From NCBI GenBank assembly GCA_963854835.1, contig OY978530.1, positions 17,865,733 to 17,929,732 of the forward strand: a stretch of 64,000 nucleotides of DNA, written 5' to 3'. Numbering within the stretch: position 1 is the first letter of the stretch; the number at the start of each line of letters is the position of its first letter. Shown here piece after piece: positions 10,681 through 21,860 of the stretch. The notes under the pieces were generated by a model. It was not told the DNA's origin and did no database searches. It was given only the letters and a program-made list of their open reading frames with translations. Both the position numbers and the translations under genes were made by a program. This DNA comes from Megamerina dolium. Lineage: Eukaryota; Arthropoda; Insecta; Diptera; Megamerinidae.

Positions 10681-11206
10681 CATATTATATCTACTTACTA
10701 TTTAACTAATTTGTAACTTATTCATTACTAATTGGCTTTTTGCATTTTATAACAAAGTTCATTGCAAACATTTGTTATAATTTCAAAACTTCATAATTCA
10801 AATATATAATACAAAAATGTTCCATTGCACATTTCGGTTATAAACTTATCCAGTATGCAAAATCCGAATTCAGGGTGTATGAATTTATTGGAATATACTA
10901 CAAATTTACTGCAATGGTTCGAATTCTGCATATTGTTATTCAAAATCGTTTGACGTAGTCTAAAAGAATAAGCATAATATCAGTTCCATACACATTCCAA
11001 TAGAAGCGTTTTGTAATTTTTCTCCTCGCTTACAAAAACAGCACTAAGATATTCTACAATTTTACTTTGCTTGGCATCGCTACTGCCGTTATAACGGTAT
11101 TTGCTTTATTATTATTTAACTCAGTTTGAAAATTTATTTTGTGCAAGTTTGCAAAGCGATCAAATAGATTTGGTTTTTACTGACTTTCATTCGAAAATAA
11201 ACAAAA
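10681..11206. other. AT-rich spacer, nothing recognised
   Basis: AT-rich sequence without an ORF, repeat or RNA gene that I can support. Confidence 0.6.
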
Positions 11207-11407
11207 ATGAGTGCGGTTCCTAAATTTTTGGGTGGAGAAGAAATAGGAAATGTCTTAAAAGAGAGTAAAAATGAGAAATTATCAGGCAGCGATTTCGAAC
11301 CGGATGAAAGCCCTCTTTTCAAAGTGACTGTGAAACCGAAAGTACTTCAAAAGAAAAAACGGAGGACGCACTCTACGTGTCCAAAGACAACTCTGTTTGA
11401 AGTTTAA
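11207..11407 (+). CDS. Hypothetical 66-aa ORF
   Basis: A short frame from ATG 11207, preceded by 'acaaaaatgagtgcg', a reasonable insect start context. The product is Lys/Glu/Ser-rich (LGGEEIGNVLKESKNEKLSG...) with a basic KKKRRTHS stretch that could act as a nuclear signal. It ends about 50 bases before RTE copy B begins, so it may be the 5' end of a gene or transposase cut off by that insertion. I cannot assign a family. Confidence 0.3.
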   Translation: MSAVPKFLGGEEIGNVLKESKNEKLSGSDFEPDESPLFKVTVKPKVLQKKKRRTHSTCPKTTLFEV

Positions 11408-11455
11408 TGCCTTTTCCAATGTGATTGAAATGCGTCCTGGTGAGAATAACGGAAT

Positions 11456-13948
11456 GTGAGTGGTGAAAATCTCCTCGGTTAGCGGTTGTGCGTTGGGTTA
11501 CTACAGTTGCCATGCTGAAAGGCACGAATTAGGATGTGGATTTTTGGTCAGCAAGAGACTGCGGCATCTTGTCTCACAGTTGACGCCTGTGAACGAACGG
11601 CTGGCCACAATCCGCATCAAGGCAAAATTTTTCAACATCAGCCTTATATGTGCCCACGCTCCGACGGATGAGAAGGACAATGTGACCAAGGAGAGCTTCT
11701 TTCAGCGCCTCGAAGAAGTTTATGACCGCTGCCCCCGCCACGATATCAAAATCGTGCTTGGCGACTTTAATGCCAGGATGGGCAAGGAAGGTACCTTTGG
11801 TCCAACTGTCGGAAAATTCAGCCTCCACCAGAACACCTCCGATAACGGAATGAGGCTGATTGACTTCGCCGCAGCACGAAACATGGTAATTGGTGGTACC
11901 AGATTCCAGCATCTCGACATCCACAAAGCGACATGGCTGTCTCCAGATCAACGTACAAGAAACCAAATTGATCATGTGGTGATTGACGGAAGGCATGCTT
12001 CCAGTGTGATGGACGTGAAATCGATCGGTGGTGCCAACATCGACTCGGATCACTACCTTGTTGCAGCTAAGGTGCACACACGCTTATGTGTCGCAAATAA
12101 CAAGAGAAGTCCCACACAGAGAAAGCTCGACGTCAGTAAGCTGCGATCACCAGAGACAGCAGATGCATTTTCCACTCGACTATCGGATCTGCTTATGCAG
12201 AACACTCCCCCACTTGATGATACATGCGCACGGTGGACACATATATCCCACTCCATGACTACTGCTGCCGAGGAGGTAATCGGTTACTACCGGCCTCTGA
12301 GGAATGAGTGGTATGTTCAGGAGTGTCGCGACGCTACCGCAGAGAAAGACGCCGCCTACAGAAAAACCCTGCGTGCAGGCGCAATGCGAGCTGTTAAGGA
12401 GCGGTACAGAGAGAAAAGGAGTGCAGAGAGACGTCTTTTCAGGCGCAAGAAGAGGGAGTTGGAAAGACGTGAGTGTGAGGAGATAGAGATGTGTACCGAC
12501 AAGAATGAGACTCGAAAATTCTTCGAAAAGATCAAGCGCCTGAGTGGAGGTTTAAATCCCGGAGCCTCTTCTTGTCGTGATGGAAATGGGAATCTGGTTA
12601 CAGATGTCCAGAGTGTACTGAGCCTATGGAGGGAACACTTCTCCACGTTACTGCATGGCGATGCTACGAACAATTCCGCCAGTGGAGGAGATTGCCCGAT
12701 AACCCCAATTACAGATGATGGTGTTGATGTTCCACCACCAGCTGAAGAACAACAAAGCTGCAGGTGCTGATGGCCTGCCTGCCGAGTTGTTTAAGACCGG
12801 AGGCGACGAGCTGCTCACCCGCATGCACCAGCTCATAAGCAGAATATGGTCGGATGAAAGCAGCCCGGATGATTGGAGGCTCAGTGTTCTCTGTCCTGTA
12901 CATAAAAAAGGAGACCCCACAATTTGCGCCAACTACCGTAGAATAAGTCTCCTGAGCATCGCATACAAGGTTCTATTGAGCGTACTGTGTGAAAGGTTGA
13001 AGCCTATGCTCAGGAACCTGATTGGACCTTATCAGTGTGGCTTCAGACCTGGTAAATCCACCATCGACCAGATTTTCACACTGCGCCAAATCCTGGAGAA
13101 GACCCAAGAAAAACAGATCGACACACACCACCTATTTGTTGATTATAAAGCCGCTTTCGACAGTCCGGTACGGGATTACCTCTATGCAACAATGTCTGAG
13201 TTTGGTATTCCTGCAAAGCTCATTCGACTTTGTAGAATGACACTGCATAACTCCTGTTGTGCAGTGAAAATTGGGAAGGACCTCTCCGCACCGTTTAATA
13301 CCGAACGGGGTTTCAGACAAGGTGATTCGTTATCGTGCGACTTCCTCAATCTTATTATGGAGAAAATAATACGAGCTGCTGATCTACGACATAATGGCAC
13401 TATCTTCAACAAAAGTGTCATGCTGTTAGCGTATGCCGACGATATTGACATAATCGGCATGAACACGCGAGCAGTCAGTGCAGCATTCTCAGAGTTGGAA
13501 AGAGAGTAGCGTCGGATGGGTCTCACGGTGAACGAGGGCAAGACGAAGTATCTAGTGTCAACAAACAAAGAGTCCCGGCGTCTTGGACAGCACGTCACTG
13601 TTGACAACTACGCTTTTGAAGTAGGAAGGGACTTTGTCTATCTTGGAACCAGCATTAACAGCAGTAATGACGTCAGCTTGGAGATCATGCGTAGGATAAC
13701 TCTTGCTAACAGGTGTTGCTTTGGGGTGAGTAAGCAATTGAGAAGTCGAGCCCTCTCTCGAAGAACGAAAACTACACTCTACAAGTCTCTCATCATGCCT
13801 GTCCTAACATATGGCGCTGAAGCCTGGACAATTTCCACCTCGGATGAGTGAATGCTTGGAGTTTTCGAGAGAAAAGTCCTACGCAAGATCTTTGGACCTA
13901 TTTGCGTTGGTGGCGAGTACCGAATAAGGTATAACCATGAGCTGTACG
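11456..13948 (+). mobile_element. RTE-like LINE copy B, internally deleted and 3'-truncated
   Basis: Close relative of copy A. It starts in the 5' UTR (gtgagtggtgaaaatc), then jumps from 'gcgttggg' directly to 'ttactacag'. That removes about 270 bases covering the start codon and the first part of the endonuclease. A second deletion near 12735 removes about 35 bases. The 3' end stops within the 'aaccatgagctgta' block, so the C-terminus and TAAG tail are missing. What follows is unrelated sequence leading to BEL element 1. Confidence 0.85.
11460..13851 (+). pseudogene. RTE-like endonuclease/reverse transcriptase, copy B
   Basis: An open frame at 11460-12770 (436 codons) covers most of the endonuclease (LGDFNARMG, SDHYLVAAKV) and the linker, and shows that copy A's breaks near 570 and 1400 are copy-specific. 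The frame is lost at the ~35-base deletion near 12735. The reverse transcriptase frame is 12715-13509 (NKAAGADGLPAE, GFRPGKSTIDQ, YADDIDIIG near 13432), ended by TAG at 13507. A third piece, 13516-13851, holds the AEAWTISTSDE block and stops at TGA. Two in-frame stops and one frameshift remain. Confidence 0.87.
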
Positions 13949-14690
13949 TACTTGGCTTGCGTAATGTATCATCTTTGCATGTATTACGCACCGCCCAGCA
14001 AATTTCGTGATTTTGCAAGAACAAGTGTCTACTGAGGACATGTATGTGTATACACACATAAACGAAGCAGATTTGTCGAAATATCATTTTTTATGTTGAC
14101 AGAGTAACCATTTGCATATAATTCAGCAAGCTTAATTCACTTATCAACTTTATTGACGTCTAACATTATAAGCAGTTCGATCTCATCTCAGTGAAGTCAT
14201 TCGATTCAACTGTACACAAGCAGTTCGAACTCATCTCAGTGCAGTCGGTTCAAACTTCATTCGATTCACCTGTACGAAGCAGTTAAAACTCATCACAGTG
14301 CAGTCTGTTCAAACTTCATTCGACTGAACTGTACACAAGCAGTTCAAACTCATCTCAGTACAGCCTGCACAAATTCAACCTACACACAATTTGTTCCAAT
14401 TACGATTCAACAGCTGGACTTCAACTTGTCTATTTTGCTAGCATCCTGCAGAGTATCGTACTCAACTGGCTAGCACATCATTGAATTGGACCGATCACCA
14501 CTACTAATTACAATCAACATTGTCTGACTGACAAAGCCTAGAGCAGTGAACATTGTGAACATCAAACAACGTTTATGACGAAATAACACCACGCAGCAAC
14601 ATTCTGGAATATTTAGGTGAGTGTGTACAAGCATAAACGTCAAATAAAATCATAAAAAAATTTACAAATTGTAATTTACTTGAAAATTGA
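13949..14690. other. Leader region of BEL/Pao element 1
   Basis: Non-coding sequence between RTE copy B and the first gag codons. It includes the 60-bp tandem array at 14171-14390. A 5' LTR is expected somewhere here, but I could not match it convincingly to the 3' LTR start at 19636. Confidence 0.4.
14171..14390. repeat. ~60-bp tandem repeat, about 3.7 units
   Basis: Units begin 'agcagtt(c/a)(g/a)a(a/t)ctcat' at about 14171, 14219, 14278 and 14338, and contain 'ctcagtgcagtc' and 'cattcgattca' words. The first unit is shorter (~48 bp) and the last is degenerate. The array lies upstream of the BEL gag. Confidence 0.85.
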
Positions 14691-15948
14691 TTGTTCTTAA
14701 AAATGAGTGAGAATGGGGAGGAGACGGTACAGTCAATCGACACATTAGTAAAATTGCAGCGAGATCGACTAAGCAATCTATCCAAGATTCAAATCAATTT
14801 TAAAAAAGATGCTAAGTCGCGTGAAACAAAACCGTATTTTCTCCAAAGATTTAAAATGATCGATGAGCTTCGTACCGAATTCCGTAACGACCATAAAGAA
14901 TTGGTCTGTTCTGACGCTAAACGGGAGACAAAGTACTTTCTTGAAGATATGTATTCTTCTTTCGACGAACTTTATTTAGAGGTACATTGTACACTCACTC
15001 AACGCCAAGCTGAAATGTATCCATTGGAGCCCATTCAACAGAAACATCAAGAACATTCTATACAGCAATTGCAACGCAATTCTTCTTCAGTGAAATTTCC
15101 ACATTTACCAGTACCTTCCTTTTCTGGAAAATTTACGGATTGGCCAAGTTTCTACGATGCGTTTAAAACTTTGGTGCACTTAAATCTAGACTTAAATGCA
15201 ATTGAAAAATTTCACTATTTGAAAAAGTCATTGTTTCCTGAACGCGACGTTGATATCCAACAAATGCTTTTAACTGAAGTTAATTATGAAACGGCATGGA
15301 AAATGCTTATTAAACATTACAACAACCCTCGCATATTGTTCATGCACCACATGAATGCACTCTATTGCTTACCAATCCTTGTTAAAGAGAGGTCAAGTGA
15401 CATCAAAGAAATGTTGAACATCGCAAATGTGTGTGTAAATGAGTTCAAACGTTTGAGTATTCCAATTTAGGACTGCGATCATTGGATGGCGCATTACTTC
15501 TCAACCAAGCTTCCAAAGGAAACTCATGAGGCATGGGGACGACATCTGGGTAACAGTTCCAAAATACCTACATTCTCCGATTTGAAATCATTTTTGAATG
15601 TACGTTTATTCACTATTGATGCAATCGAAAATCGTACTATCGCACACACACACACACACACTTCCATTGAAGCAAAATGGAGATGCTGCAAAATACAGTT
15701 CGGGCTCAAATTTAAAATCTGTCAAACAATGTTCTCATAACATGGCTCGAAACGAAAACAAGAGCTTTCATGTAACCATACAGCCTAAACCTAATATGCA
15801 TGACTCCTGCGTACTCTGTGGAGATATGCATATCATTCGTCGTTGCCCAAGCTTCCTTTCGAAGTCCTGTCACGAAAGGAAAGTCATTGTGGATAAAGCC
15901 AAACTCTGCTTGAATTGTCTAAGTAAATCGCATACGCTTTCCCAGTGA
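14691..15948 (+). pseudogene. BEL element 1 gag
   Basis: Structural protein that would form the retrotransposon particle. The likely start is the ATG at 14703. The DUF1759-type core is visible (LPVPSFSGKFTDWPSFYDAF near 15105-15165). A single TAG at about 15468 interrupts an otherwise continuous frame that runs on to 15740. A CA microsatellite inside the coding sequence (about 15641-15661) coincides with a frame change into 15598-15948. That last frame encodes the Cys-rich end (CVLCGDMHIIRRCPSF..., KLCLNCLSKSH). The stops and the repeat-linked frameshift make it non-functional. Confidence 0.75.
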
Positions 15949-17980
15949 CCTCATATTCACAGTCATCCACACCACTCATTGTTACATCACAAGAAAATCG
16001 TAACCAAAGGACGCCATCATACGAAGGCCCTTCATCATCGGCTACTACTCTTACTCAAAACAATGTTTTGAATGCGCATGTTATCGCATTTTCCCACACC
16101 ATACAATTCCCTGTCAACCACAGCAAGGACAATACACTTCGAAGAATCCTTCTGGCAACGGCTAGAGTGGAGCTTGTTAAGGATGACACTGGTCAATCAG
16201 TGGATTCAGCGGAATTTTCAGCACATATCGACATCGCGTACGTATTGAATTCGCTAACCACTAAATTGCCCAGTCAACCAGTAAATCCAAAACAATGGTG
16301 TCACATTCAAGATCTGACGTTAGCAGATACAGCATACTATCAACCTAAGAAGATCGACTTAATATTAGGCGCTGGTATGTTCGCACACATCATTCTACCA
16401 CAAATTAAAATTGGTAAACCAGATCAACCCGTCGCCCAAAATACACAGCTCGGTTGGATTTTATCAGGCCAGTCAGGGTCAATACAAACGAACACCGTCA
16501 CCTTGCGTTGTTAACATAGTAGACTCGAGCTGGAGAAGTTTGTACACAAATTCTATGAACGGGAACAAGTTTGCGAAGAATTAGCACTGTCTGATGAAGA
16601 TCAATGGTGTGAAAAGTTTTTCAGAAAACACATTCTCGTCAATCTAATGGTAAATATTTGGTTAGATTACCTCTCAAATGTTTGTACGACTCTGCGCAAA
16701 CCTTAGATAGATCTCGACAAATTGCTCTAAATCGTTTTTATCAACTCGAATGTCGCTTTCAACGAGATGCACACTTACAAAAGCAATATCGCGATGGTAT
16801 CGAGGATTATTTACGTCTCAACCAAATTGCTCCAGCCAACACCACCGAAAAACAACATTGTGTCTACACCAGCTCAAATCAACCCATATTCACATCATGT
16901 GTATTGCCCCATCATGCGGTGATTTAGGAAGACAATCTAACCACGAAAGTCCGCATGCCTCTTGCAAAACATCCAATGGTCGTTCCCTTAACGACCTTTT
17001 ATGTGTTGGTCCCCCACTATTGAATGATTTATCAAGTGTTCTTCTTAATTGGAGAACACATAAATATGTATTTACCGCATGCATCCGGATCACTCTCAGT
17101 ACCAACGAATCTTGTGGAGAGACAAAATGGGAAAAATACAGGAGTATTACCTCAAGATGGTCACATTTGGTACAGCATCGGCACCGTACACAGCTATTCG
17201 AATCCTATATCAGATCACAGAAGACGAAAAACATCGCTTTCCACTTGCAGCTCATTTTCTTCGTCATGACATGTATGTGGACGACGTACAAACAGGCAGT
17301 CATTTGATACAGAGGTCACCACTAATGCGAAAACAACTATTCCTTGCATTGCGTTCTGCTGGCATGGAATTACGAAAGTGGTCCAGCAATTCAACAGACT
17401 TACTAAAATCAATTCCTGCAGAATTCGTTCAGACCAATCATTGACCCCTTTGGGATGCGTCGAACCATTGCCCGAAGTACTTTCAACACGCTGCCAGCAA
17501 TTCATCACAGATCTACCTAACGTCAGAGATATCTCAATTTCACGGTGGTTTAATTATGTTCCTCGCCAAAATCAAATTTACTTTCACCTTTTAACTGCTA
17601 AAAGCAAGATTACACCATCTAATCCACTCACTATTCCTCGCATAGAGCTTTGTGCAGCTGTATTAGCTACTACTTTTATGAACTGGGTAAAAAGGCATCT
17701 ACGTGTTATTAATGATGACGTTTCCACATTCTACTGGACAGATGCCACAGTCATTCTACATTGGATACATGGTGACCTAAATCGGTGGAAAAGATTCGTC
17801 AAAAATAGAATCGGAAAGATTCTGACAAGTACCACACCGGAACAATGGAACCACGTCCGCCCGGCAGATAATCCAGCAGACTGCGCTACACGAGATATGT
17901 CTCCAATGCAACTATCTAGCTTTGATTTGTGGTGGACAGGCCCATTATGGCTTAAGCAACCAAAATCAATCGAAGAATAA
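15949..17980 (+). pseudogene. BEL element 1 protease remnant, reverse transcriptase and RNase H
   Basis: 15945-16514 carries the downstream part of the BEL aspartic protease domain (DLILGAGMFAHIILP, QLGWILSGQ). The catalytic Asp segment is not visible, consistent with a deletion after the gag knuckles. Reverse transcriptase is scattered over three frames from 16658. The catalytic MYVDD lies near 17271-17284 in the 17079-17444 frame. 17378-17980 contains the BEL RNase H region (IPRIELCAAVLA, YWTDATVILHWIHG, NPADCATRDM). Frameshifts near 16740, 16920, 17100 and 17400 disable it. Confidence 0.78.
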
Positions 17981-19401
17981 AAAGACATCTCTTTTAAAAA
18001 AATACTCATCCTTAACTCGACTTCATCACATTTTGGCACTAATCCTACGGTTTTGCCACAATTTGCGCGCATCCAACCGCTCCGGCCGTATCGTCGGACC
18101 AATTACCACTCGTGAATGGCAGAGAAGTCTTCTCCAATCAGTTCGTTGGGTACAACAGGAGGTGTTCAGCAAAGAAATTCGCCTCATTCGTTCCAAAATA
18201 CCACTGCCAAATAAAAGCAAACTCGCTAGCCTCACTCCCTTCATCGATGATGAAGGCATTCTCAGAGTGTTAGGTCGCCTACAACGATCCAACTTGTCAT
18301 ATAATAAAAAACATCCTATGATATTACCCAACGATCATCATTTTTCGCAGCTTGTTATTGACAACGCGCACAGAACCACATTGCACGGGGGCATACAGCT
18401 AACCCTCTGCCAGCTTCGCCAAAATTTCTGGATATTAAATTCGAGGAGGACAGTGCAGCATCACATCCAAAAATGTATCATTTGCTTCCGTGCAAATCCA
18501 AGAAGTTCAGTGCAGCTTATGGGCAATCTGCCTGCTCATCGTATAACACCGTATAGCAACTGGTGTGGATTACACTGGTGCCCTCGAATTAAAGGCCTCG
18601 AGGTTCCGGGGCACTACCATGTATAAAGGATACATTGTTCTATTTATTTGTCTAGCCACTAAGGCGGTACATCTGGAGGCATTTACAGGAATGTCTATAG
18701 ACGATTTTTTATTGGCACTTCAACGATTCATAGGACGTCGAGGAGTTTGCAGCGACATGTATAGTGACTGCGGTTCAAACTTCATTGGAGCGGATTCAGT
18801 CCTACAAACCAACAAAAAGCGATTCTTTGACGCCATGAAGAGCTATATTATACCAAGGTTGACTACCCTAAATATTCAATGGCATTTCAATCCACCTCAT
18901 TCTCCTTACTTTGGTGGGATATGGGAAGCCAACATAAGATCTGTAAAACATCATTTGAAGCGAACGTACGAAGGACTATCGACAGTGCTAGCACGCATCG
19001 AATCGTGTCTAAATTCCAGACCACTTTGTCCCTTAACATCTGATTCAAATGATTTCTTGGTGCTCACTCCGGGGCATTTTCTAATTGGGGACTGGTTGCT
19101 GTCTGCGCCGGAACCTGTTTCTGCGCCTACTTCCATCCGCAAACGCTATTGGGAAGTTCAAAGAATGGTACACCAATTCTGTTTAAAGTGGTCTTCTGAT
19201 TGGCTCTCACATCTACAAGCAAAGCCGAAATGGCACAATCTAGAACCGAATCTAAAACTTAACGAATTGGTCTTGGTCAAAGATGACCGATTACCCCCAA
19301 ATGAATGGTTGCTAGGTCGTATTGTGGAGTTGCATTCAGGAGCAGACAAATTGGTTCGAGTCGTGACAATTCGCACTAAAAATGGATTATATAAACGATA
19401 G
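17981..19401 (+). pseudogene. BEL element 1 integrase
   Basis: Integrase would insert the cDNA. 17922-18626 holds the N-terminal region (KKHPMILPNDHHFSQL) and the zinc-binding segment (HLQK-type CIICF near 18475). The core continues in another frame, 18565-19401 (278 codons, open). There the DDE triad appears present: MDYTGAL near 18565, YSDCGSNFIGA near 18763 and FGGIWEANI near 18912. The C-terminal 'LVKDDRLPPNEWLLGRI' block is the usual BEL ending. A frameshift near 18565-18600 separates the halves, so the core is unusually well preserved in a dead copy. Confidence 0.8.
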
Positions 19402-19635
19402 ATTTCAAAAATTTGTCGACTTCCAATTCCAAATCACTTGGATTGACGATATTGTGTCTTCTCCAATTCACTCTAATGCACACGTAACTTTTATACACTT
19501 TCATTTTGATTTTTGTCCTCTCTTTTGTCCTCTTGATTTCTGAGCAGCCTTTTTCTCCTTTTTTGTTTTTCCAATGTGATAGAAACACAATCACAGGATG
19601 GACGGTCATGCTGGTTCCAGCATTGTGGGGCGGTA

Positions 19636-19800
19636 TGTACAATTTCATCATATCGCGTGCACATCAAAAATCAACAGTACCGCTGAATCTTCGAATCAAC
19701 AGTTTTTCATCGACCTTTCGTCAGTTAGTTTAACAAATTAAGTTCAGTTCAGTTTGAGTGTACATCGAAACTTAATCGAGGACAAGTGTATATAAAGCGT
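19636..19800 (+). repeat. 3' LTR start of BEL element 1 (partial)
   Basis: Sequence after the purine tract begins TGTACA, the same six bases that open the 3' LTR of BEL element 2. The right end is unclear because a mariner fragment begins near 19800. AT-rich sequence at 20000-20130 could be its continuation. Confidence 0.5.
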
Positions 19801-20000
19801 GATCCATTCGAGGTTCCCAACTTTTTTGAAGAAAAAAACACAGAAAATTCAATATTCTGTGTTTTTCAATTTGGCATTTATTTTTTGAAGATTATGTCTT
19901 TCAAATGTTGGCCGCGGCTACGTCTCAGATGGTCCATCCGTTGAGTCCAATTTTCGATGACTTGTTCTTGCACAAGCTGTATTTTGTACGCTTTCAATTT
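19800..20000 (-). pseudogene. C-terminal fragment of a mariner-like transposase
   Basis: Reading the minus strand from about 19999 gives a frame ending at TAA near 19880. Its product contains VIENWTQRMDHLRRSRGQHL, which closely resembles the ending of the plus-strand transposase fragment at 48180-48780 (WNQRMNHLRRSRGQHL). Only the last ~37 codons and a short 3' tail remain. The catalytic part is absent. Confidence 0.75.
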
Positions 20001-20069
20001 AAGATGAGAATTTAATAAGAGAATATGATTCGTGTACATCTTTATCCCAGCATGTGCTCATACTTATTA

Positions 20070-20096
20070 ACCTACACACACACACACACACACAAA
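20070..20096. repeat. (CA)n microsatellite
   Basis: A pure AC run between the mariner fragment and BEL element 2. Confidence 0.85.
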
Positions 20097-20138
20097 TATG
20101 TATACGAATCATATATCGGTGTTGATTTGTTTTTTTAA

Positions 20139-21860
20139 TTGTCGTGTGTAGGACAAATTAGTTTAAAGCCAGACCTACCAATGTTACAAAAAACAAGGTT
20201 AGGATGGATCGTGGCAGGAAGTGTCGAGTCTGTGCCAACAAGATCGTTGTGTTGTGCTGTTACTACGAGTATGTCTTTCGATAGCTCCTTAAATGAGTTA
20301 GTAAAAAGTTTTTGGGAGGTTGAAGGCCATACTGAAGAATATTCGAAGCACACCAACGAAGATATTGCTTTTGAAGAGCACTTTGTTGCTAATTATCGCC
20401 GGTTGATTTCGGGTGAATATTGCGTACACTTGCCATTCAAGGCAGCAACATCAAAGCTTGGAGACTCGTATTTAAATGCAGTTCAACGCTTGAGAAAAGA
20501 TTTGCGCACAACTATGATTTAAAGGAGCAGAACTCTTTGTTTGTTAAGGAGTACCTGCAGCTCGGACATATGTCCGTTGTTGAGACGATTCCTCCTCGCG
20601 TAAGCGTCAATTTCCTTCCGCACAATTGCGTGTTGAAAGCAGACAGCACCACAACTAAGCTTCGCGTAGTTTTTGATGCATCTGCACCAACTTCTACTGG
20701 ATTTTCGTTAAACGATATTTTAATGTCTGGCCCTACTATACAACCTAAACTTATTGATACTCTCTTAAAATTTAACTTTCACATGATTGCCCTAACGGTT
20801 GACTTCTGCAAGATGTATCGATGCGTGAAAGTCGCCGAAAAAAACTATTTTTTGCAATGTATACTATGGCGTGACTGGCCAGATAAGGAATTTACAATTT
20901 ATAAATTAGACAGCGTGACATACGGAACCAAATCTGCTGCATTTTTGGCCTTTCGGGCCTTGCATCAGCTGGCGTTAGATGAAGCATGTAATTACCCTCT
21001 TGGAGCAGAAGTAGTAAGCCGAGACTTCTATGTTGACGATATGATTTCGGGTGGAAGTACAGAGAGCAAAGTGTTGCAAATGGCACAGACACAGCAAATT
21101 AAGAATACTGAAAATAATATAGCAAAAGCACTTGGTTTAGCATGGGATCCGAAAAGTGATGAGTTTCAATTCTCCATAGCCATTTCCGCCATTCAAGGAC
21201 GCATAACGAAGCGAAGCATGCTATCAATAATCGCAAAATTCTATGACCCTCTTGGGGTAACAGCTCCCGTGGTGCTAAAGGCTAAGGTATTTTTGCAAAG
21301 CTTATGGAAGGAGCAATTGGCATGGGATGAGAGTCTTCCGCCTTCTTTACAGTTTACATGGGAAAAATTATGCGATAATTTACATTTTGTCGAGAAAATT
21401 TGCTTTCCTCGTTTTATAGGCCTACATACAGGCAGTGTGTAGATTCACGGATTTTGCGATGCTAGTATGGCAGTCTATGAAGCATGTATTCATGTTCGAG
21501 TAAAGGCTCCCCACACGATTCACATAAACTTACTCTGTTCTAAATCTCGCGTCGCACCGCTTAAAACGTTAACAATTCCCAAGTTGGAACTCTGAGTTGG
21601 CAGCTAGACTGTTAGCAGAACTGATGTCTTCAATCTGCAAAGTGAAGCTATTTAAGGGTAAATTTTACTGTTGGTCAGATTCGACAATCGCATTATCGTG
21701 GATAAACAACGTCAAAGAAAATTATAACGTATTCGTGGCCAACAGAATCAGCGGTATACAGGAGCTCACTCAGGGAATGTTATGTTATTTTCCTTCAGAA
21801 TTTAACCCAGCTGAAATCAGATCTAAAGGTAGCTCTGCCAGAAAGCTGGCAATGTAGAAG
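20139..21860 (+). pseudogene. BEL element 2 reverse transcriptase and RNase H
   Basis: 20139-20522 carries the linker between protease and RT (NEDIAFEEHF, YCVHLPFKAA). A one-base shift leads into 20420-21442 (340 codons, open) with the whole RT core: KLRVVFDASAP, VTYGTKSAAFLAFRAL, and the catalytic FYVDDMISGG at about 21026-21055. The frame ends with TAG near 21440 at the RNase H border. RNase H continues in 21597-21857 (FYCWSDSTIALSWIN). RT itself looks intact in this copy. Confidence 0.8.

Larger units (their letters stand above)
14171..19800 (+). mobile_element. BEL/Pao LTR retrotransposon 1, degenerate
   Basis: Domain order gag (DUF1759-like), zinc-knuckle region, remnant protease, reverse transcriptase with YVDD, RNase H and integrase marks a BEL/Pao element. 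A purine tract (gtggggcgg) ends just before TGTACA at 19636, where the 3' LTR should start. The 5' boundary is not resolved; I start it at the tandem leader. The right end merges with a mariner fragment at about 19800. Confidence 0.75.

Noticed and set aside
13946..14170. 5' LTR of BEL element 1 starting TGTACG
   Set aside because: Shares only the first five bases with the 3' LTR at 19636; the following sequence does not match.
14171..14390. Regularly spaced repeats resembling a CRISPR array
   Set aside because: Repeats are contiguous and degenerate, lack unique spacers, and lie in a retrotransposon of a eukaryote.
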